In this document: positions 25,247 through 34,936 of the stretch, in pieces
How positions within the stretch are numbered: position 1 is the first letter of the stretch
Layout: each line of letters begins with the position of its first letter
From: Jeotgalibaca porci
GTDB lineage: Bacteria; Bacillota; Bacilli; Lactobacillales; Aerococcaceae
Direction of reading: 5' to 3'
Length of the DNA stretch: 64,000 nucleotides
Assembly (NCBI RefSeq): GCF_011299095.1
Contig: NZ_CP049889.1
Span: 1,143,501 to 1,207,500, forward strand
Made by a program: the position numbers and the translations under genes
The notes under the pieces: generated by a model
Told to the model about the DNA's origin: nothing
The model's database searches: none
What the model saw: the letters and a program-made list of their open reading frames with translations, nothing else

Positions 25247-27209
25247 AAGATGCTTGTTTCCTTTCCAGACAGATAGCCGTCACATTCAAAATGAGAATGA
25301 TACTGCCATCTCCCATAATGGTTGCCCCTAAGTAGTCCGGTTGATCCACAAACTCTTTACCGAGCTCTTTAATGACAATTTCTTGTTGACCGATAATCGA
25401 ATCGACAGAAAGGGCGTATTCAGTGCCATCAATAACCACCATAACCATATGGCTGCTCGCATTTTCATCATGCATTATTTCCAGTTGATCCTCTAAGCGA
25501 ATGAGTGGAATTGTCTTGCCATTTTCGACCAGCACTTCGCCGCCGTGTATTTCTTTAATGTCTTCAGCCTTGGCATGAATGACTTTATTAATGACGCTTA
25601 GTGGAATCGCAAACGTATGTGTTTCTACTTTAACTAATAGTGCCGGAATAATCGACAAAGTCAGAGGTAAACTCAATCGGAAAGACGAACCGACATTTTC
25701 TTCACTCTTCGTAAGAATTGTGCCGCCCAGTTCTTGAATTTTCGTCTTCACAACGTCCATTCCAACACCACGACCGGAAATTTTAGTTACTTTATCCGCT
25801 GTTGAGAAGCCCGGATGGAAGATTAGTTCTTGAATTTCTTGGGTAGACAAACCCGCCGTTGAAATTCCCTTCTTCTCCGCACTTTGCTTAATTGCTTCCG
25901 CATCCAAGCCTTTTCCATCATCAGATACTGTAATAAAGACCCGATTTCCTTCTTGATAAGCCGAGATTCTAATGGTTCCTTTTTCTGGTTTACCTAACGC
26001 TTTACGCGTCTCTGGCGATTCAATTCCGTGATCCGCACTATTACGAATCAAGTGAATCAAGGGCTCGCTGAGTTCAGAGACAATCGTCCGATCTAATTCG
26101 GTATCATCACCTTCAATGACTAATTCCATCGGTTTACCAGAATCATTACTCAAATCACGAACCACACGTGGGAAGCGGCTAGTTACAGTTTGTAAGGGTT
26201 GCATGCGGATATTCAGAACAAGCGTTTGCAATTGATTGGTTACACGTGAAACATATGTCAGTGTTTCTTCAAGTTTTTTGTTCTGCGTTTTTTGACTAAT
26301 ATCTTCTAGTTGTGTGCGATAAATGACTAGTTCTGAAACAAGGTTCATAAACGAATCCAGCTTTTCTAAATCGACCCGGACAGATTGACTATGATTATGA
26401 GCTTGCACCGTACTGGTTTTTTCCTTATTTACGCTAACGATTTGTTCACTGACAGCTTTTGGTTTTTCACCGATTAGAGAAACTTCGACCGCTTCGATCT
26501 CACTTTGCTCATTAATAAGCTTCAAAACTGCTTCTTGATCGCGTTCGGTAATATACAACAATTGGAACGTTCTTCCAAACTCTTCTGATTCCAGAACTTC
26601 GACAAGAGGATCCGTCTTCATGACTTCTCCCGCTTCTTCCAATTTATTAATAATAAGGAATACACGTGCGTTCACCATCATACTTTCCTCTTCGATTGTT
26701 ATTTTAATCTTAAAGGTATTGTAATTGTTGGTTTGGGCAGACTCGATAACATTCCAATCTGTTTCGTCGAGTTCTAATTCACTGACATCCGCGTCTTGAA
26801 CGGATGCGACAGCGTTCGTTTCATTTGCACGTGCGACAATGCGGTCACAGACATTCGTTATTTCCGAATAATCAGCGGTATCTTCTGTTCCCTGGCGAAT
26901 ATGCTCCACAATTTCTGCTAAAGCATCCAAACTATTAAAAACGACACTGATAACTTCTTGGTTCGCTATTATCTTGCCTTCTTTTAAAATTGTGAAAACG
27001 TTCTCTAGTTTATGTGTAATTTCGGTCATCTTTTCAAAGCCCATTGTTCCTGCCATCCCTTTTAAGGTATGTGCAGACCGAAAAATATCATTTAATATTT
27101 GCGTATCAGATGCGTCCTTTTCGAATTCCAAGACTAATTCATTCAGTTTCAATAAATGCTCGTCGGTTTCCTCAAAAAACATATCTAAAAATTGACTGTT
27201 ATCATCCAA
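25239..27209 (-). CDS. cheA: Chemotaxis histidine kinase CheA
   Basis: A 656-residue kinase. Domains in order: P1 phosphotransfer with His47 (RSAHTLKGMAGTMGF), P2 CheY/CheB-binding region (about 150-260), P3 dimerisation (about 275-340), P4 ATPase (NSADHGIESPETRKALGKPE, DDGKGLD, GRGVGMDVVKTKI) and P5 CheW-like (about 510-650). All five domains are present. It autophosphorylates in response to receptors and passes phosphate to CheY and CheB. The start is TTG, seven bases after AGGAGG. It is followed by cheC with an overlap. Confidence 0.97.
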   Translation of the reverse strand: MDDNSQFLDMFFEETDEHLLKLNELVLEFEKDASDTQILNDIFRSAHTLKGMAGTMGFEKMTEITHKLENVFTILKEGKIIANQEVISVVFNSLDALAEIVEHIRQGTEDTADYSEITNVCDRIVARANETNAVASVQDADVSELELDETDWNVIESAQTNNYNTFKIKITIEEESMMVNARVFLIINKLEEAGEVMKTDPLVEVLESEEFGRTFQLLYITERDQEAVLKLINEQSEIEAVEVSLIGEKPKAVSEQIVSVNKEKTSTVQAHNHSQSVRVDLEKLDSFMNLVSELVIYRTQLEDISQKTQNKKLEETLTYVSRVTNQLQTLVLNIRMQPLQTVTSRFPRVVRDLSNDSGKPMELVIEGDDTELDRTIVSELSEPLIHLIRNSADHGIESPETRKALGKPEKGTIRISAYQEGNRVFITVSDDGKGLDAEAIKQSAEKKGISTAGLSTQEIQELIFHPGFSTADKVTKISGRGVGMDVVKTKIQELGGTILTKSEENVGSSFRLSLPLTLSIIPALLVKVETHTFAIPLSVINKVIHAKAEDIKEIHGGEVLVENGKTIPLIRLEDQLEIMHDENASSHMVMVVIDGTEYALSVDSIIGQQEIVIKELGKEFVDQPDYLGATIMGDGSIILILNVTAICLERKQASYV

Positions 27210-27220
27210 CTTTATCCCTC

Positions 27221-27997
27221 CTATTCAATTTTCTCATAAATGAACGACCCTACTTTTTGAAAGCCATATTGTTTGGGATTATAAATCGTTTCTGTTGCAC
27301 CAATGAAGAAAATACCACCTACAACCAGTGAATCACTGATGTCTTGGTAAATCTTATTTTTTACTTCGTCGTTGAAGTAAATCGTTACATTTCGACAAAT
27401 AATCGCATGACACCCTTTTTCATAGCGATCCAAAATTAAATCGTGCTTTTTAAATTGCACCAAGTCCTTAATTTCTTGATTCAAATGATATTTATTGTTA
27501 GTCACTGTAAAATATTTCTTCAAATCAGCAGACGGGACATTTTTTATTTCCGCATCACGATAAACGCCCTCTTTTGCTTTTCGTAAAATAGTAGCATCAA
27601 TGTCTGTGCCGATTATTTTACTCTGCTCGTGCAGACGGTTCTTTTTCAGAACCATTGCCACTGAATACGCTTCGGCGCCTGTTGAACAGGCTGCACTCCA
27701 GATTTTTAAGTTCGGATAACGCGGGGCTACTTTTTCCAATAAAATCTGTTCGAACTCGGCAAATATTTGTGCATTGCGGTAAAATTCTGTTACGTTGATC
27801 GTAATGTAATCCAGAAATTCTTGTTTGATGTCTGCATTCTTTTTTATTGCTTCTGCGTATTCACGTAAGTTTTTTGCTCCGCTTTTTATCATCACGGTAT
27901 TAATACGTCTTTGCAATTGCTTTTGTTTATAACCATCTAATTGTAAGTTTAGTTCCCGTTTAGACCAGTCGTAAAATGCTTCAAATTGTTGTGTCAT
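27221..27997 (-). CDS. cheR: Chemoreceptor methyltransferase CheR
   Basis: A 258-residue methyltransferase that adds methyl groups from S-adenosylmethionine to receptor glutamates. The N-terminal helical domain includes INTVMIKSGAKNLREYAEAI. The SAM-binding motif LKIWSAACSTGAEAYSVAMV and the later IICRNVTIYFNDEVK segment are CheR signatures. I use the ATG at 27995-27997 with AAAGGTGA upstream. The longer frame reaches into cheB and includes the ribosome binding site itself. It lies four bases after cheB. Confidence 0.95.
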   Translation of the reverse strand: MTQQFEAFYDWSKRELNLQLDGYKQKQLQRRINTVMIKSGAKNLREYAEAIKKNADIKQEFLDYITINVTEFYRNAQIFAEFEQILLEKVAPRYPNLKIWSAACSTGAEAYSVAMVLKKNRLHEQSKIIGTDIDATILRKAKEGVYRDAEIKNVPSADLKKYFTVTNNKYHLNQEIKDLVQFKKHDLILDRYEKGCHAIICRNVTIYFNDEVKNKIYQDISDSLVVGGIFFIGATETIYNPKQYGFQKVGSFIYEKIE

Positions 27998-28001
27998 AAA
28001 C

Positions 28002-29003
28002 TCACCTTTCAATATCGTGCAATAATTTCGCTATGTCATCCAAATCGTAAATGGCATCCACAACGCCTGCTTTGACGGCATTTCCGGGCATCCCATAAAC
28101 GACGCTGGTTTCTTCATCTTGTACGATTGTAACGCCGCCGGTTGCTTTGACATGGGTCATTCCGACCGTGCCGTCCTTACCCATTCCCGTCATCACAATA
28201 GCCAACAAATCGGATGTGTATTTTTTCGCAGCAGATTCGAATAAAACATCGACTGCTGGACGGACACCATTTAACTTTTCGGTTTGTGATAATTGGATAG
28301 TGTTGTGTTCAATTGCCATGTGGTAATTACCCGGAGCCACATACACCGTTCCCGGTACAACAACTTCTTGATGTACCGCCTCTTTGACCGGAACGGCAGC
28401 ATTTTGATTTAACCGCTGCGCAAAGGACTGGGTAAAGCCTTCCGGCATATGTTGCACAATAAATACCGGAATAGCTAAATCTTTTGGTAAACTGCGGATG
28501 ACTTGCAATAGCGCTCTTGGTCCGCCCGTTGAAGCACCGATGACCACTGCTTTAAATGCCGTATCAACAATTCGCTTTTTTCGTTGAACATTAACTTCCG
28601 CTGGTATTCTGGCTTTTCTTTGGAAAACCGCACCAATATGGGAAGCTAATTCATTCCGGAAAGCATCTGGATTTTCTCGAAGATTCTTTGGCTTCTCAAT
28701 GAAATCCGTTGCACCGGATTCTAATGCCTGAATGGTAATATCTGTTCCTTGCAAAGAACTCAACATAAAAACAGGAGTGTTGCTTTTTTCTCGAATGCGT
28801 TTGACGGTCTCAAGTCCGTTCATACCTGGCATTTCAACGTCAAGCGTAATGGCATCCGGTTTGTACATGTCCATTTTCTGTAAAGCAGTCTCACCGTTAA
28901 CGGCTGTTGCAACGACTTCAAACCCCTCAATACTATTCATCTGTGCAGATAAGATTTTGCGCATAAATGCAGAATCGTCTACAACCAATATGCGTATCGG
29001 CAT
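28002..29003 (-). CDS. cheB: Chemotaxis methylesterase/deamidase CheB
   Basis: A 333-residue two-domain protein: a receiver domain (about 1-120, phosphoacceptor Asp55 in ITLDVEMPGMNG) and a methylesterase domain (about 150-333). The catalytic triad regions are ASTGG (serine), IVQHMPEGF (histidine) and MTGMGKDG (aspartate). It removes receptor methyl groups during adaptation. The ATG at 29001-29003, eight bases after GAGG, is better placed than the ATG at 29012, which is too close to that site. Confidence 0.96.
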   Translation of the reverse strand: MPIRILVVDDSAFMRKILSAQMNSIEGFEVVATAVNGETALQKMDMYKPDAITLDVEMPGMNGLETVKRIREKSNTPVFMLSSLQGTDITIQALESGATDFIEKPKNLRENPDAFRNELASHIGAVFQRKARIPAEVNVQRKKRIVDTAFKAVVIGASTGGPRALLQVIRSLPKDLAIPVFIVQHMPEGFTQSFAQRLNQNAAVPVKEAVHQEVVVPGTVYVAPGNYHMAIEHNTIQLSQTEKLNGVRPAVDVLFESAAKKYTSDLLAIVMTGMGKDGTVGMTHVKATGGVTIVQDEETSVVYGMPGNAVKAGVVDAIYDLDDIAKLLHDIER

Positions 29004-29017
29004 CCCATTCACCTCAT

Positions 29018-29500
29018 TTATAAATCGATATATTCACGATTGGCTGTTCGAACCTGAATCGTCTGTTTCTCTAAATCAAATTTCATCGAACGTCCCACAT
29101 GATCGCCCGTGTGTTCACCAAGAATAGGGATATCCAATTCTTCCAATATCCTTTTCACTGCTTCAACATTTCTTCGTCCAATTTGGAGATGTGGGGATGT
29201 TTTTTTACCTTGAAACATACTGGCCCCACCCGCTATTCGGGCGGTTAAATCTCCTTTTGCACCTAACAAACGCATCTCATCAATTAATGACGGTATGGCT
29301 AAATCAGCAAACTTTCCAGGCTTTTTCTCTCCATGAAAAGCGGTACTGTCCGGCAACATAATATGGCTTAGTCCACCTATCCTTGACCGCGGCTCATACA
29401 GTGCGATACCAACGCAAGAGCCCAATGCGATCGTAACTAATGATTGTGGGGCACGGGATGATTTATACTCCCCTATCCCAACTTTAAGGTCGTTCTCCAT
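29018..29500 (-). CDS. cheD: Chemoreceptor glutamine deamidase CheD
   Basis: A 160-residue protein with the CheD catalytic Cys in LGSCVGIALY and His in GLSHIMLPDS, plus ARIAGGASMFQ. CheD deamidates receptor glutamines and, in B. subtilis, activates the phosphatase CheC; both partners are encoded in this operon. Length is normal. It is followed 14 bases later by the better-spaced cheB start and preceded by the second cheW. Confidence 0.96.
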   Translation of the reverse strand: MENDLKVGIGEYKSSRAPQSLVTIALGSCVGIALYEPRSRIGGLSHIMLPDSTAFHGEKKPGKFADLAIPSLIDEMRLLGAKGDLTARIAGGASMFQGKKTSPHLQIGRRNVEAVKRILEELDIPILGEHTGDHVGRSMKFDLEKQTIQVRTANREYIDL

Positions 29501-29514
29501 CCTCTAAAACCCCT

Positions 29515-29967
29515 TTACTTTTCAATTAACCCCTCTATTTCTTGTTCTCCTTCAAGTGGAAACAACATGTCTACATCAATATGAAGGGTGATGTCGTCAT
29601 TTTCCTGAAAAGTACCAATGATATAAGCTGTTTTTGCTGTGCCGTTGGTTGACTCAGCTTGCTCGACATCAGTGATTGGATATTCTTTTACTTGTGTAAT
29701 TTGTTCTACGATTAAACCGATTTTTTTGTTCTTCCAGTTGGCAACAATCACTTTCGTTTGTTCATTTGGCGTTAATTTTTCATTGAACAAGCGCCTTTTC
29801 ATATCGATCAATAAAAGTGGGATGTCGTTATAAGATAAGAAGCCGTTGATATAAGCCGATGTATCTGGAATCAAAGCTGGCTTTTTGTAGAGTAATATCT
29901 TCTCGACGCTATCAATCGTGAGCGCAAATTGTTGTTCATTGCAGATAAAATTGATGAATTTCGTCAT
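29515..29967 (-). CDS. Chemotaxis coupling protein CheW (second copy)
   Basis: A 150-residue CheW-domain protein starting MTKFINFICNEQQFALTIDS, with INGFLSYNDIPLLLIDMKRR and KKIGLIVEQITQVKEYPITD. It lacks a receiver domain, so it is CheW rather than CheV. It follows a receptor gene by 21 bases and may be matched to that receptor, which is inference. The two CheW proteins in this operon could assemble different receptor arrays. Confidence 0.9.
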   Translation of the reverse strand: MTKFINFICNEQQFALTIDSVEKILLYKKPALIPDTSAYINGFLSYNDIPLLLIDMKRRLFNEKLTPNEQTKVIVANWKNKKIGLIVEQITQVKEYPITDVEQAESTNGTAKTAYIIGTFQENDDITLHIDVDMLFPLEGEQEIEGLIEK

Positions 29968-29988
29968 ATGTTCCCTCTTCTCACTTTT

Positions 29989-31770
29989 TTATAATTGGAA
30001 TTCTGCTACCATACGATTCAGCATTTCGGCATGTTCCGCAATTTGGTTTGCATTTACTGCAACTTCTTCCATCGTACTTGTAATTTCTTGTGACGCTGCA
30101 GAAGTCTCTTCTACACCGGCAGCAGACTCTTCAGAAACAGATGCGATTTCAGAAATAGAATGTCCCATTTCAGCACTTGCTTCAGAAAGATTGTGAATGT
30201 CACTATTCATTCCTTCAATTTCCGTAACCATATCGTTTAAGGATTTGGATATTTTTTCGAAAGTTGCGCGTGTTTCTGTCATCGTTTCCAACCCGAGTTT
30301 CGCTTCCGTCGATCCGCCTGCTAGAGAACGCGTGACATGATTAGACTCTTTCTGAATCGTTTCAACAAATACGGTAATTTCTTGAACTGAGTTAGCTACT
30401 TGCTCAGAAAGTTTACGTACTTCGTCAGCAACAACCGCAAATCCACGGCCATGTTCGCCGGCTCTCGCCGCTTCAATTGCCGCGTTAAGCGCCAAAAGAT
30501 TCGTCTGATCCGCGATACCGCGAATAATTACAACCAATTTATTAATCTCTTGCGTACTCTTGTCCAAGTCGCCCATCATTACAACTGATTCTTGAACGAT
30601 GTCATTAATGTGTGCCATTTGTTGGCTTGAAGCTTGCATCAATTCTTGGCCTTGATCAGATAATCCGACCACTTTACTTGAGTCTTTACTGATTTTAGAA
30701 CTGCTCTTAGACGCATGGGCGAAATCCGTTCCAAACTGGTCCATTTGTGTAGCCATTTGGCTGGCTGCATGTGCTTGATTTTCCGTTCCAATTGCCAATT
30801 CTTGCATCGTCATGGCAACTTGTTCAGACCCTGTACGCACTTCATTAGATGATTGCGATAACTCTTCACTGTGTTGCGCCAGTTCCGAAGCTGCTTCCGA
30901 AATATTCGTAACCATTTCGGTAAAGCGTCCTTGTAGTAGGTTCGTCGCTTCCATCAATTGGGAAATCTCACCTTTACCAGGTACTTCCAAAGGTTTTTGG
31001 CCCAATTTACCAGCAGCGATTATTTTCAATCTTTCCATGACAGTGATGATTGGTTTCGTAATACTGTTAGCGAATAACACAATCAAAATAATACCGAGAA
31101 TAAGCGCAACTACTAACAATACAGCCATTATTTTTATACTTGTCTTCATTTGAGCTAAAACGGTACTTGTTTTGTCTTTCGCCAAATCAGCTTGAGTAAG
31201 TGAAAAGGCCGTAATTTGGTCTGCCAACTTTTCAAATTGCGGATTATATTTCGTATTTACAACTCGTAGCGCATCTCCTCGACTACCGCCCTCTTTAATT
31301 GCATTCAGTTGCTCAGCTAACACAACATCCAACAATGATAGTTCTTGAAAGGCCGTTTCAATTTCTGGTGATACACCTTTAGCTAGTATTTTCGCTATTT
31401 CAATATTCATCAATTCTGAATATTCATCAATTAGTTCGACATAACTATTTTTACTTGTCAAAAAATACCCACGAACAGCTGCTAAACGACGCGCTGAATA
31501 GTAATTGACATTGTCATATATTTTCATAGTCGTAATATCTTCTGATACCATTTCATCGACATTCGAATATGTCTGTTGGAATGTATACAAGCTAGTTGCG
31601 CCAATAATCGTCATAAATAGCATAATTACTGAAAAGGCGAGTAGTAAACGTTGCTTAATCTTTAAGTCGGAATAGGCAACCTTTCCAATCTTAATGTTTT
31701 TTATCTGCCCTTTCCCCTTTAAGTTTATTTTCTTTAAATTTAATTTGTCTGAAACGTCCAATACAGTCAC
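29989..31770 (-). CDS. Methyl-accepting chemotaxis protein with helical-bundle sensor
   Basis: A 593-residue receptor. Basic N-terminus of about 40 residues, first membrane helix (about 42-62), an extracellular helical part (about 63-205, containing [20 protein letters not shown], similar to CHASE3/four-helix-bundle sensors), second helix (about 210-232), HAMP, and a cytoplasmic coiled coil. The tip [20 protein letters not shown] is followed by [18 protein letters not shown]. The ligand is unknown. It heads the operon that continues with cheW, cheD, cheB, cheR, cheA, cheC, cheY, cheW, fliM and fliY, behind a sigma-28-type promoter. Confidence 0.94.
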   Translation of the reverse strand: MTVLDVSDKLNLKKINLKGKGQIKNIKIGKVAYSDLKIKQRLLLAFSVIMLFMTIIGATSLYTFQQTYSNVDEMVSEDITTMKIYDNVNYYSARRLAAVRGYFLTSKNSYVELIDEYSELMNIEIAKILAKGVSPEIETAFQELSLLDVVLAEQLNAIKEGGSRGDALRVVNTKYNPQFEKLADQITAFSLTQADLAKDKTSTVLAQMKTSIKIMAVLLVVALILGIILIVLFANSITKPIITVMERLKIIAAGKLGQKPLEVPGKGEISQLMEATNLLQGRFTEMVTNISEAASELAQHSEELSQSSNEVRTGSEQVAMTMQELAIGTENQAHAASQMATQMDQFGTDFAHASKSSSKISKDSSKVVGLSDQGQELMQASSQQMAHINDIVQESVVMMGDLDKSTQEINKLVVIIRGIADQTNLLALNAAIEAARAGEHGRGFAVVADEVRKLSEQVANSVQEITVFVETIQKESNHVTRSLAGGSTEAKLGLETMTETRATFEKISKSLNDMVTEIEGMNSDIHNLSEASAEMGHSISEIASVSEESAAGVEETSAASQEITSTMEEVAVNANQIAEHAEMLNRMVAEFQL

Positions 31771-31802
31771 TCCTAATTTTATACTTTTCTATACCTCCTT
31801 TA

Positions 31803-31829
31803 TTATCGGTAAATTTTGTCCAAATTTAA
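31803..31829 (-). promoter_or_regulatory. SigD (sigma-28) promoter of the chemotaxis operon
   Basis: Minus strand TTAA (31826-31829), 15-base spacer, ACCGATAA (31803-31810), 32 bases before the receptor start at 31770. A one-base shift gives the consensus -35 TAAA with a 14-base spacer. Confidence 0.82.
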
Positions 31830-31854
31830 GCTATAACAAAATGTTTTATTTAAT

Positions 31855-31908
31855 TAAAAAAACAAAAACCCCTAACCACTTCAGCATCTCTGCTCAGTAA
31901 TTAGGGGG
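31855..31908 (-). terminator. Rho-independent terminator after the 31.9-33.7 kb receptor gene
   Basis: Minus strand CCCCTAA and TTAGGGG close a hairpin of about 39 bases with a second inner pairing, followed by TTTTTGTTTTTTT. Confidence 0.88.
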
Positions 31909-31914
31909 ACATTT

Positions 31915-33675
31915 TTAATTTATTTGGAACTGATTTACAACCTTGTTCAATAACTCTGCTTGTTGCTTGATCTGTTGCGCGTTCGTAGCAACTTCTTCCA
32001 TCGTACTATTGATTTCTTGAGAAGCAGCTGATGTTTGTTCAACACCGGCTGCTGATTCTTCTGAAACAGAGGCAATCTCTGAAATAGCATGGCTCATATC
32101 GTTACCCGTTTCTGCCAGTTGGTTAAGTTCTTTGTTTATTTGCGTAATATTTGCAACTACAGTCTCTAAAGAGTGCGTAATGGTATCAAAAGTTTGACTT
32201 GTTTCTGTGATTCCGGAGAGTCCTGCCTGCACTTCTGTATAACCCATTTGCAAAGATTCTACCACGACATGTGATTCGGTTTGAATATTCGTTACAAAAG
32301 CTGTAATATCTTTCACGGATTCCGCGACGCGTTCCGATAACTTACGTACTTCATCAGCCACAACGGCGAAACCACGGCCGTGTTCACCTGCCCGTGCTGC
32401 TTCAATTGCTGCATTTAAAGCCAACAAATTGGTTTGGTTCGCAACGTCATCAATAATCGCAACTAACTTCCCTATTTCTTTTGTACCTTGATCTAAGGTT
32501 TCCATTTTTAAGACTGCCTCTTCGACAATTTGGTTAATATTTTCCATTTGCTCTTTTGAAGTTGTCATATTCTTTTTCCCTTTTCCAGAAAAAGAAACAA
32601 TGGTTTGCGAAGATTTGTTCGCTGCTTTACCAGCGCGTGTAACCGTTTCGACTTCTGCTTTGAAAGCTGTCATATTCGTCGCTAATAATGACGTGGATTG
32701 CGCTTGATTCTCGGTTCCAGTTGCCAGTTCCTGCATCGTTACCGCAACTTGTTCCGAACCGGACTGCACTTCACTCGCTGAAAATGAGAGGGTCTCACTT
32801 TGTGTCATTAAGGCCTCTGCGCTTGTTTTCATTTGATTAATAATGGAGAGAAGATGCGTTTGCATATCGTTTGTAGCTTGCGTCAATGCGACTACTTCCC
32901 CGCCACCATCAACCGGTAAAGGCTCTTGATTTAAGAGGCCCGATTTAATCGTGTTTAAACGATGCATCACAATTTGAATTGATTTGGCAAAATCACGTGA
33001 GAATAAGAGTGCTACTACAACTGCTAACAAACTGATAACCGCGACACCCATTGCCAAAATTAGTGCGCCTCTATTTGTATTAGCGACTAATACTTCCCCA
33101 TTCAACTGAATCGCTGCCGAATGCGAATCTGATCGTTCTGTTATCGCTGCTAAAATCTCTTCTGCTTTTGGATTTGCGTACGTGTTCATATTCTGAACAG
33201 CTTGTGCGCGTTGTTTATCTTTAAGAACAGTAATAATATTTTCTTGGACATAAACTTCCCATTCTGACAGACTTTCAAAAAGGTTGTCTGTCGTACTATC
33301 AGCGTCAAGAGCGGTAATTTCTTGCTGATAAGTTTCACTCTCTTTTACATTTTCATTAAAATTGAGTAGATATCTACCTTCACTTGTTAACAGATAACCA
33401 CGTAAATTAGCAACACGTTGGGACATCAGATAAGACATTTTTTCGTAACTTTGCACCAATACCATATCTTCATCGATAATTTTTTCGACATTTGCATTTA
33501 CAGATCGAAACATCAATAGCGTTGAAGCACCGATCCCAATCAAAAAGAAAATAAAGACTGAAAAAATGATTAATAAGCGTGCACGAATTGACCGGTATTT
33601 GAATTGTAACTTTCCCCATTCGAATCCCCGTTTTGACTTTTTCATCTTAATTTTCTTTGCCCCTATAGCATCCAA
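31915..33675 (-). CDS. Methyl-accepting chemotaxis protein with helical-bundle sensor (second of pair)
   Basis: A 586-residue receptor with the same plan as its downstream neighbour: basic start, membrane helix (about 32-54), helical extracellular region (about 55-200, with [20 protein letters not shown]), second helix (about 205-225), HAMP and signalling coiled coil. The tip [20 protein letters not shown] and [20 protein letters not shown] are intact. The shared C-terminal ending ([20 protein letters not shown]) shows the two are paralogues whose sensor regions have diverged. It is transcribed alone between its own sigma-28-type promoter and a terminator. Confidence 0.94.
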   Translation of the reverse strand: MDAIGAKKIKMKKSKRGFEWGKLQFKYRSIRARLLIIFSVFIFFLIGIGASTLLMFRSVNANVEKIIDEDMVLVQSYEKMSYLMSQRVANLRGYLLTSEGRYLLNFNENVKESETYQQEITALDADSTTDNLFESLSEWEVYVQENIITVLKDKQRAQAVQNMNTYANPKAEEILAAITERSDSHSAAIQLNGEVLVANTNRGALILAMGVAVISLLAVVVALLFSRDFAKSIQIVMHRLNTIKSGLLNQEPLPVDGGGEVVALTQATNDMQTHLLSIINQMKTSAEALMTQSETLSFSASEVQSGSEQVAVTMQELATGTENQAQSTSLLATNMTAFKAEVETVTRAGKAANKSSQTIVSFSGKGKKNMTTSKEQMENINQIVEEAVLKMETLDQGTKEIGKLVAIIDDVANQTNLLALNAAIEAARAGEHGRGFAVVADEVRKLSERVAESVKDITAFVTNIQTESHVVVESLQMGYTEVQAGLSGITETSQTFDTITHSLETVVANITQINKELNQLAETGNDMSHAISEIASVSEESAAGVEQTSAASQEINSTMEEVATNAQQIKQQAELLNKVVNQFQIN

Positions 33676-33722
33676 CCTGCAACACTCCTTTAAGTGAATT
33701 TTAGATACAGTTATCTCTTTTC

Positions 33723-33749
33723 ATATCGGATTCAAAAATAAAATGTTAA
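33723..33749 (-). promoter_or_regulatory. SigD (sigma-28) promoter of the 31.9-33.7 kb receptor gene
   Basis: Minus strand TTAA (33746-33749), 15-base spacer, TCCGATAT (33723-33730), 47 bases before the start codon. It lies in the 113-base divergent gap shared with tag. Confidence 0.82.
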
Positions 33750-33788
33750 CCTTAGATATGAGGAAATTTTAATAAAGGAGTGGCGATT

Positions 33789-34334
33789 ATGGTAAAGCGT
33801 TGTAAATGGGCCGGAAATGACCTGACTATGCAGAAATATCATGATTATGAATGGGGAGTGGCGCGTTACGATGATACCTATCTCTTTGAAATGTTGACGT
33901 TGGAAGGCGCACAAGCGGGGTTATCGTGGCAAATTATATTGAATAAACGCGAAGATTACCGCGAAGCATTCCGACAATTTTCTGTGGCCGAATGTGCTGT
34001 ATTGACTGATGATGAACTCGAGGAAATACGCCTACAGACGGGCGTCGTTAAGAACAAACTGAAAATTCGGTCCGTTCGTTCCAATGCCATTGCCTTCCAA
34101 AAAATCCAAATGGAATTTGGCAGCTTTTCAAATTATATTTGGGGATTTTCAGAACCTATTATCAATAGTTGGGAAGAAGAAGCCGATGTTCCTGCTCAAA
34201 GTGACCTTTCTGATCTGATTAGTAAAGATTTGAAAAAACGCGGGTTCAAATTTGTTGGTCCGGTGATTATGTATTCATTTATGCAAGCAATCGGTATGGT
34301 TAATGATCATGTCCGACACTGCGATTTTAAATAA
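33789..34334 (+). CDS. tag: DNA-3-methyladenine glycosylase I (Tag)
   Basis: A 181-residue helix-hairpin-helix glycosylase that removes 3-methyladenine from alkylated DNA. The N-terminal CKWAGNDLTMQKYHDYEWGV and the C-terminal NDHVRHC provide the two Cys and two His of the Tag zinc site. LEGAQAGLSWQIILNKREDY and the KDLKKRGFKFVGPVIMYSFM block are family-specific. The ATG at 33789, eight bases after AAAGGAG, is preferred over the upstream GTG that overlaps that site. It is the first plus-strand gene and marks the end of the motility cluster. Confidence 0.95.
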   Translation: MVKRCKWAGNDLTMQKYHDYEWGVARYDDTYLFEMLTLEGAQAGLSWQIILNKREDYREAFRQFSVAECAVLTDDELEEIRLQTGVVKNKLKIRSVRSNAIAFQKIQMEFGSFSNYIWGFSEPIINSWEEEADVPAQSDLSDLISKDLKKRGFKFVGPVIMYSFMQAIGMVNDHVRHCDFK

Positions 34335-34340
34335 AACCAT

Positions 34341-34742
34341 TTAATCGCCATTCAACAGAGCTGTAATATCTGCTTGGGTATGCGTATGATCAACAAAATC
34401 GGTAATGATGCCTTTTTCCAAGCGCACTAATTTAGGCACGGTAACGACTTCATTTGCAGCGATAATATCTTGGAAGTTTTTGTCATTTTTGTGTTTATCG
34501 GTATCATATTTATAAACTTCGGTACCTGTTTCTTGGATGGCTTCGTTCATTAAAGGTTCAAATTTACGACAATACTGACAGGTATCACGACCAAAATACA
34601 AGTAAGCGACTTCTTCAGCCATCACTGCTTCATAGGCCGTCTCATCTTTCACTTCCGTAACATAAGATTTTGGACGTGTAAAAACATAAATCCCTCCCAA
34701 TAAAACAACGAGGCCAGCAAGAATCATTATTATTTTTTTCAT
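34341..34742 (-). CDS. Membrane-anchored thioredoxin-fold protein
   Basis: A 133-residue protein with an N-terminal membrane anchor (about residues 3-22) and an extracytoplasmic thioredoxin-like domain. The redox motif is Cys-Gln-Tyr-Cys in YFGRDTCQYCRKF, with the cis-proline in TVPKLVRLEKG. It resembles the bacteriocin-accessory/thioredoxin-like families of lactic acid bacteria (PedC/BrcD type), but no bacteriocin gene is near. A role in disulfide exchange at the cell surface is inference. It converges on tag with only six bases between the stops. Confidence 0.75.
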   Translation of the reverse strand: MKKIIMILAGLVVLLGGIYVFTRPKSYVTEVKDETAYEAVMAEEVAYLYFGRDTCQYCRKFEPLMNEAIQETGTEVYKYDTDKHKNDKNFQDIIAANEVVTVPKLVRLEKGIITDFVDHTHTQADITALLNGD

Positions 34743-34786
34743 GAGAATACTCCTTTTTGGTTTATTTTAGACGATTATACAGCTGA

Positions 34787-34795
34787 ATTATAACA
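34787..34795 (-). promoter_or_regulatory. Extended -10 promoter of the thioredoxin-fold gene
   Basis: Minus strand TGTTATAAT, an extended -10 element, about 45 bases before the ATG at 34742. No clear -35 is visible. Confidence 0.5.
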
Positions 34796-34936
34796 TTTTT
34801 TCTTAAAATCATGTTGTAAAGCGCTATCAAAAATGCATTCTCATTTAGTTTGTGATATTATTTACATATTCATTTTAAACTGCTAGGATGCCAATCGCTC
34901 TGCCTCTAATCGCTCAATTTTTAATAAAAAGGATGA

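Noticed and set aside
34341..34742. A bacteriocin cluster suggested by the thioredoxin-fold accessory-like protein.
   Set aside because: No bacteriocin precursor, immunity or dedicated export gene is visible on either side.
34818..34834. TTGTAAAGCGCTATCAA between the thioredoxin-fold and DUF454 genes as a CcpA cre site.
   Set aside because: It is one base too long for the cre consensus, and the right half does not fit; neither neighbour is an obvious catabolite-controlled gene.
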